Assembly: GCA_035461905.1 (NCBI GenBank)
Contig: DATHUV010000135.1
Coordinates: 1-14,017 of the forward strand
Length of the DNA: 14,017 bases
Direction of reading: 5' to 3'
Origin: SZUA-442 sp035461905
GTDB taxonomy: Bacteria > Actinomycetota > Acidimicrobiia > Spongiisociales > UBA5794
This document shows positions 12,957-14,017 of the stretch, piece after piece (the first letter of the stretch is position 1; each line of letters starts with the position of its first letter). The position numbers and the translations under genes were made by a program. The notes beneath the pieces were generated by a model that saw only the letters and a program-made list of their open reading frames with translations, was not told the origin of the DNA and made no database searches.

Positions 12957-14017
12957 ATGCCCACCGACAACGAAACCGACCTCGCGTCGACCGACGTCCC
13001 CCAGGACAACGACGAAACGACTGATCCCACGGACATCACGGCTGAAGGTGCCTCGACCACCGGAAACGAGATCCCGGCCCCGGCTCCTGAGGCCCTCGAT
13101 GCACCCGACGCATCCGAAGAGGCACAGCCTCTCGAGGACGCCAGAACGTCGATGGCCGAGGAAGTCGATCAGGCATCGGGTGATGACGATTCCGAAGAGG
13201 CTTCGGACGAGCAGGTTGACCCGACGCTGACCCCGGAATTCGTCGACGACGATGAGGCCCCTGAGGCCGCCGTCATCGACGCGCCACGGGGTGATCGGCC
13301 CGCGATCAGCGCCCCGGGGCAGATCGGGGACGTCCCGAACGATCTATCAGCCGACGACTTCGCAGCCGCCGTCGAGCAAACGGTGTTCGAGTTCAAGGAA
13401 GGCGACATCGTCGTCGGAACCGTCGTGCGAGTCGACCCCGATGAGGTCCTCGTCGATATCGGCTACAAGTCCGAAGGCGTTATCCCTCCGTACGAACTCT
13501 CGGTGCGGAACAACTCCAACCCCGACGAGATCGTCAAGGTCGGGGACAAGATCGAGGCCCTCGTGCTCCAGAAGGAGGATGACCAGGGACGCCTCGTCCT
13601 TTCGAAGAAGCGCGCCCAATACGAGCGTGCATGGGGTCGGATCGAGAAGCTCATGAACGAGGGCGGAACGGTGACAGGCCAGGTCATCGAGGTCGTGAAG
13701 GGTGGTCTCATCGTGGACATCGGTCTGCGCGGATTCCTGCCTGCATCGCTCGTGGACCTGCGGCGTGTCAGGGACCTCCAGCCGTTCATCGGTGAGCCGA
13801 TCGAGGCGAAGGTGATCGAGCTCGACCGCAATAGGAACAACGTGGTCCTATCACGGCGGGCCTACCTCGAGGAGGAGCAGGCCGAGCAGCGGCATGCGTT
13901 CCTTGCCGACCTCAAAGAGGGCGACGTCCGCGAAGGCGTGGTCTCGAGCGTGGTCAACTTTGGCGCCTTCGTCGACCTCGGAGGCATGGACGGTCTGGTC
14001 CACGTCTCAGAGCTGTC
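12957..14017 (+). CDS. rpsA: 30S ribosomal protein S1 (3' end outside window)
   Basis: S1 binds mRNA on the small subunit and helps position it for initiation. The frame is open from ATG 12957 to the window end (353 complete codons). Residues about 122-147 (GDVPNDLSADDFAAAVEQTV) match the normal actinobacterial N-terminus. They are followed by S1 domain 1 (about 148-219, GDIVVGTVV..DEVLVDIGYKSEG), domain 2 (about 236-302, KGGLIVDIGLRGFLPASL) and the start of domain 3 (from 320, VVNFGAFVDLGGMDGLVHVSEL). KKRAQYERAW (217-226) and RRVRDLQP (269-276) are classic actinobacterial S1 segments. Ahead of the conserved start is an extra stretch of about 120 residues with about 37 Asp/Glu, only three Arg and no Lys. 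It is Pro/Ala/Thr/Ser-rich and surely disordered. The chosen ATG has AAGGAG upstream; the internal Met66 has none. The missing part should hold the rest of domain 3 and at least one more. Confidence 0.95.
   Translation, partial: MPTDNETDLASTDVPQDNDETTDPTDITAEGASTTGNEIPAPAPEALDAPDASEEAQPLEDARTSMAEEVDQASGDDDSEEASDEQVDPTLTPEFVDDDEAPEAAVIDAPRGDRPAISAPGQIGDVPNDLSADDFAAAVEQTVFEFKEGDIVVGTVVRVDPDEVLVDIGYKSEGVIPPYELSVRNNSNPDEIVKVGDKIEALVLQKEDDQGRLVLSKKRAQYERAWGRIEKLMNEGGTVTGQVIEVVKGGLIVDIGLRGFLPASLVDLRRVRDLQPFIGEPIEAKVIELDRNRNNVVLSRRAYLEEEQAEQRHAFLADLKEGDVREGVVSSVVNFGAFVDLGGMDGLVHVSEL

Noticed and set aside
1..14017. Mobile elements, CRISPR arrays, toxin-antitoxin or defence genes
   Set aside because: No transposase, integrase, direct-repeat array or nuclease/toxin gene was seen; every long frame is accounted for by the genes listed.

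Overview
The window is high-GC bacterial DNA, by eye in the mid-60s percent, with densely packed genes, several 4-nt ATGA/GTGA overlaps and two apparently leaderless start codons. It looks like an actinobacterium (Actinomycetota). The arguments are the polA-rpsA adjacency, the close match of the ribosomal protein S1 core to what I remember of the mycobacterial protein, a polymerase I without proofreading residues, a tRNA gene without an encoded CCA, and trp genes close to polA-rpsA, which from memory are also near neighbours in Mycobacterium tuberculosis. A dedicated trpF gene argues against the Mycobacterium/Streptomyces type, where PriA does that step. A deep-branching class such as Acidimicrobiia is plausible, but this is inference.

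Layout. 1-729 is the C-terminal half of a MATE-family transporter, entering from the left. It overlaps tail-to-tail with an MFS transporter on the minus strand (641-1897). A 166-bp divergent spacer follows. Then comes a solitary CcdA-type thiol-disulfide membrane protein (2064-2810). Thirty bases later a tryptophan cluster begins: trpE, trpC, trpF, trpB, trpA (2841-7737). Its junctions are ATGA or GTGA overlaps, except trpF-trpB, which are joined by a seven-codon ORF. trpD and trpG are not in the window. A convergent tRNA-Leu(CAA) gene (7798-7880, minus) and a 150-bp divergent control region follow. Next is a two-gene TadE/TadG-like operon for secreted or pilus-associated proteins (8032-10160), then polA (10200-12818). 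The window ends in rpsA (12957 onward), which carries an unusually long, very acidic N-terminal extension.

Function. TrpE starts the pathway from chorismate. TrpF, TrpC and TrpB/TrpA carry phosphoribosylanthranilate to tryptophan. The TrpD transferase and the TrpG glutaminase must be encoded elsewhere. polA and rpsA are housekeeping genes for replication/repair and translation. The Tad-like pair is the accessory part of the window.

No mobile element, CRISPR array, phage gene or obvious new defence system is visible. The points most worth a second look are the S1 extension, the trpF-trpB relay ORF, the shared leaderless promoter/start arrangement at trpE and polA, and the cysteine-containing TadE/TadG pair.
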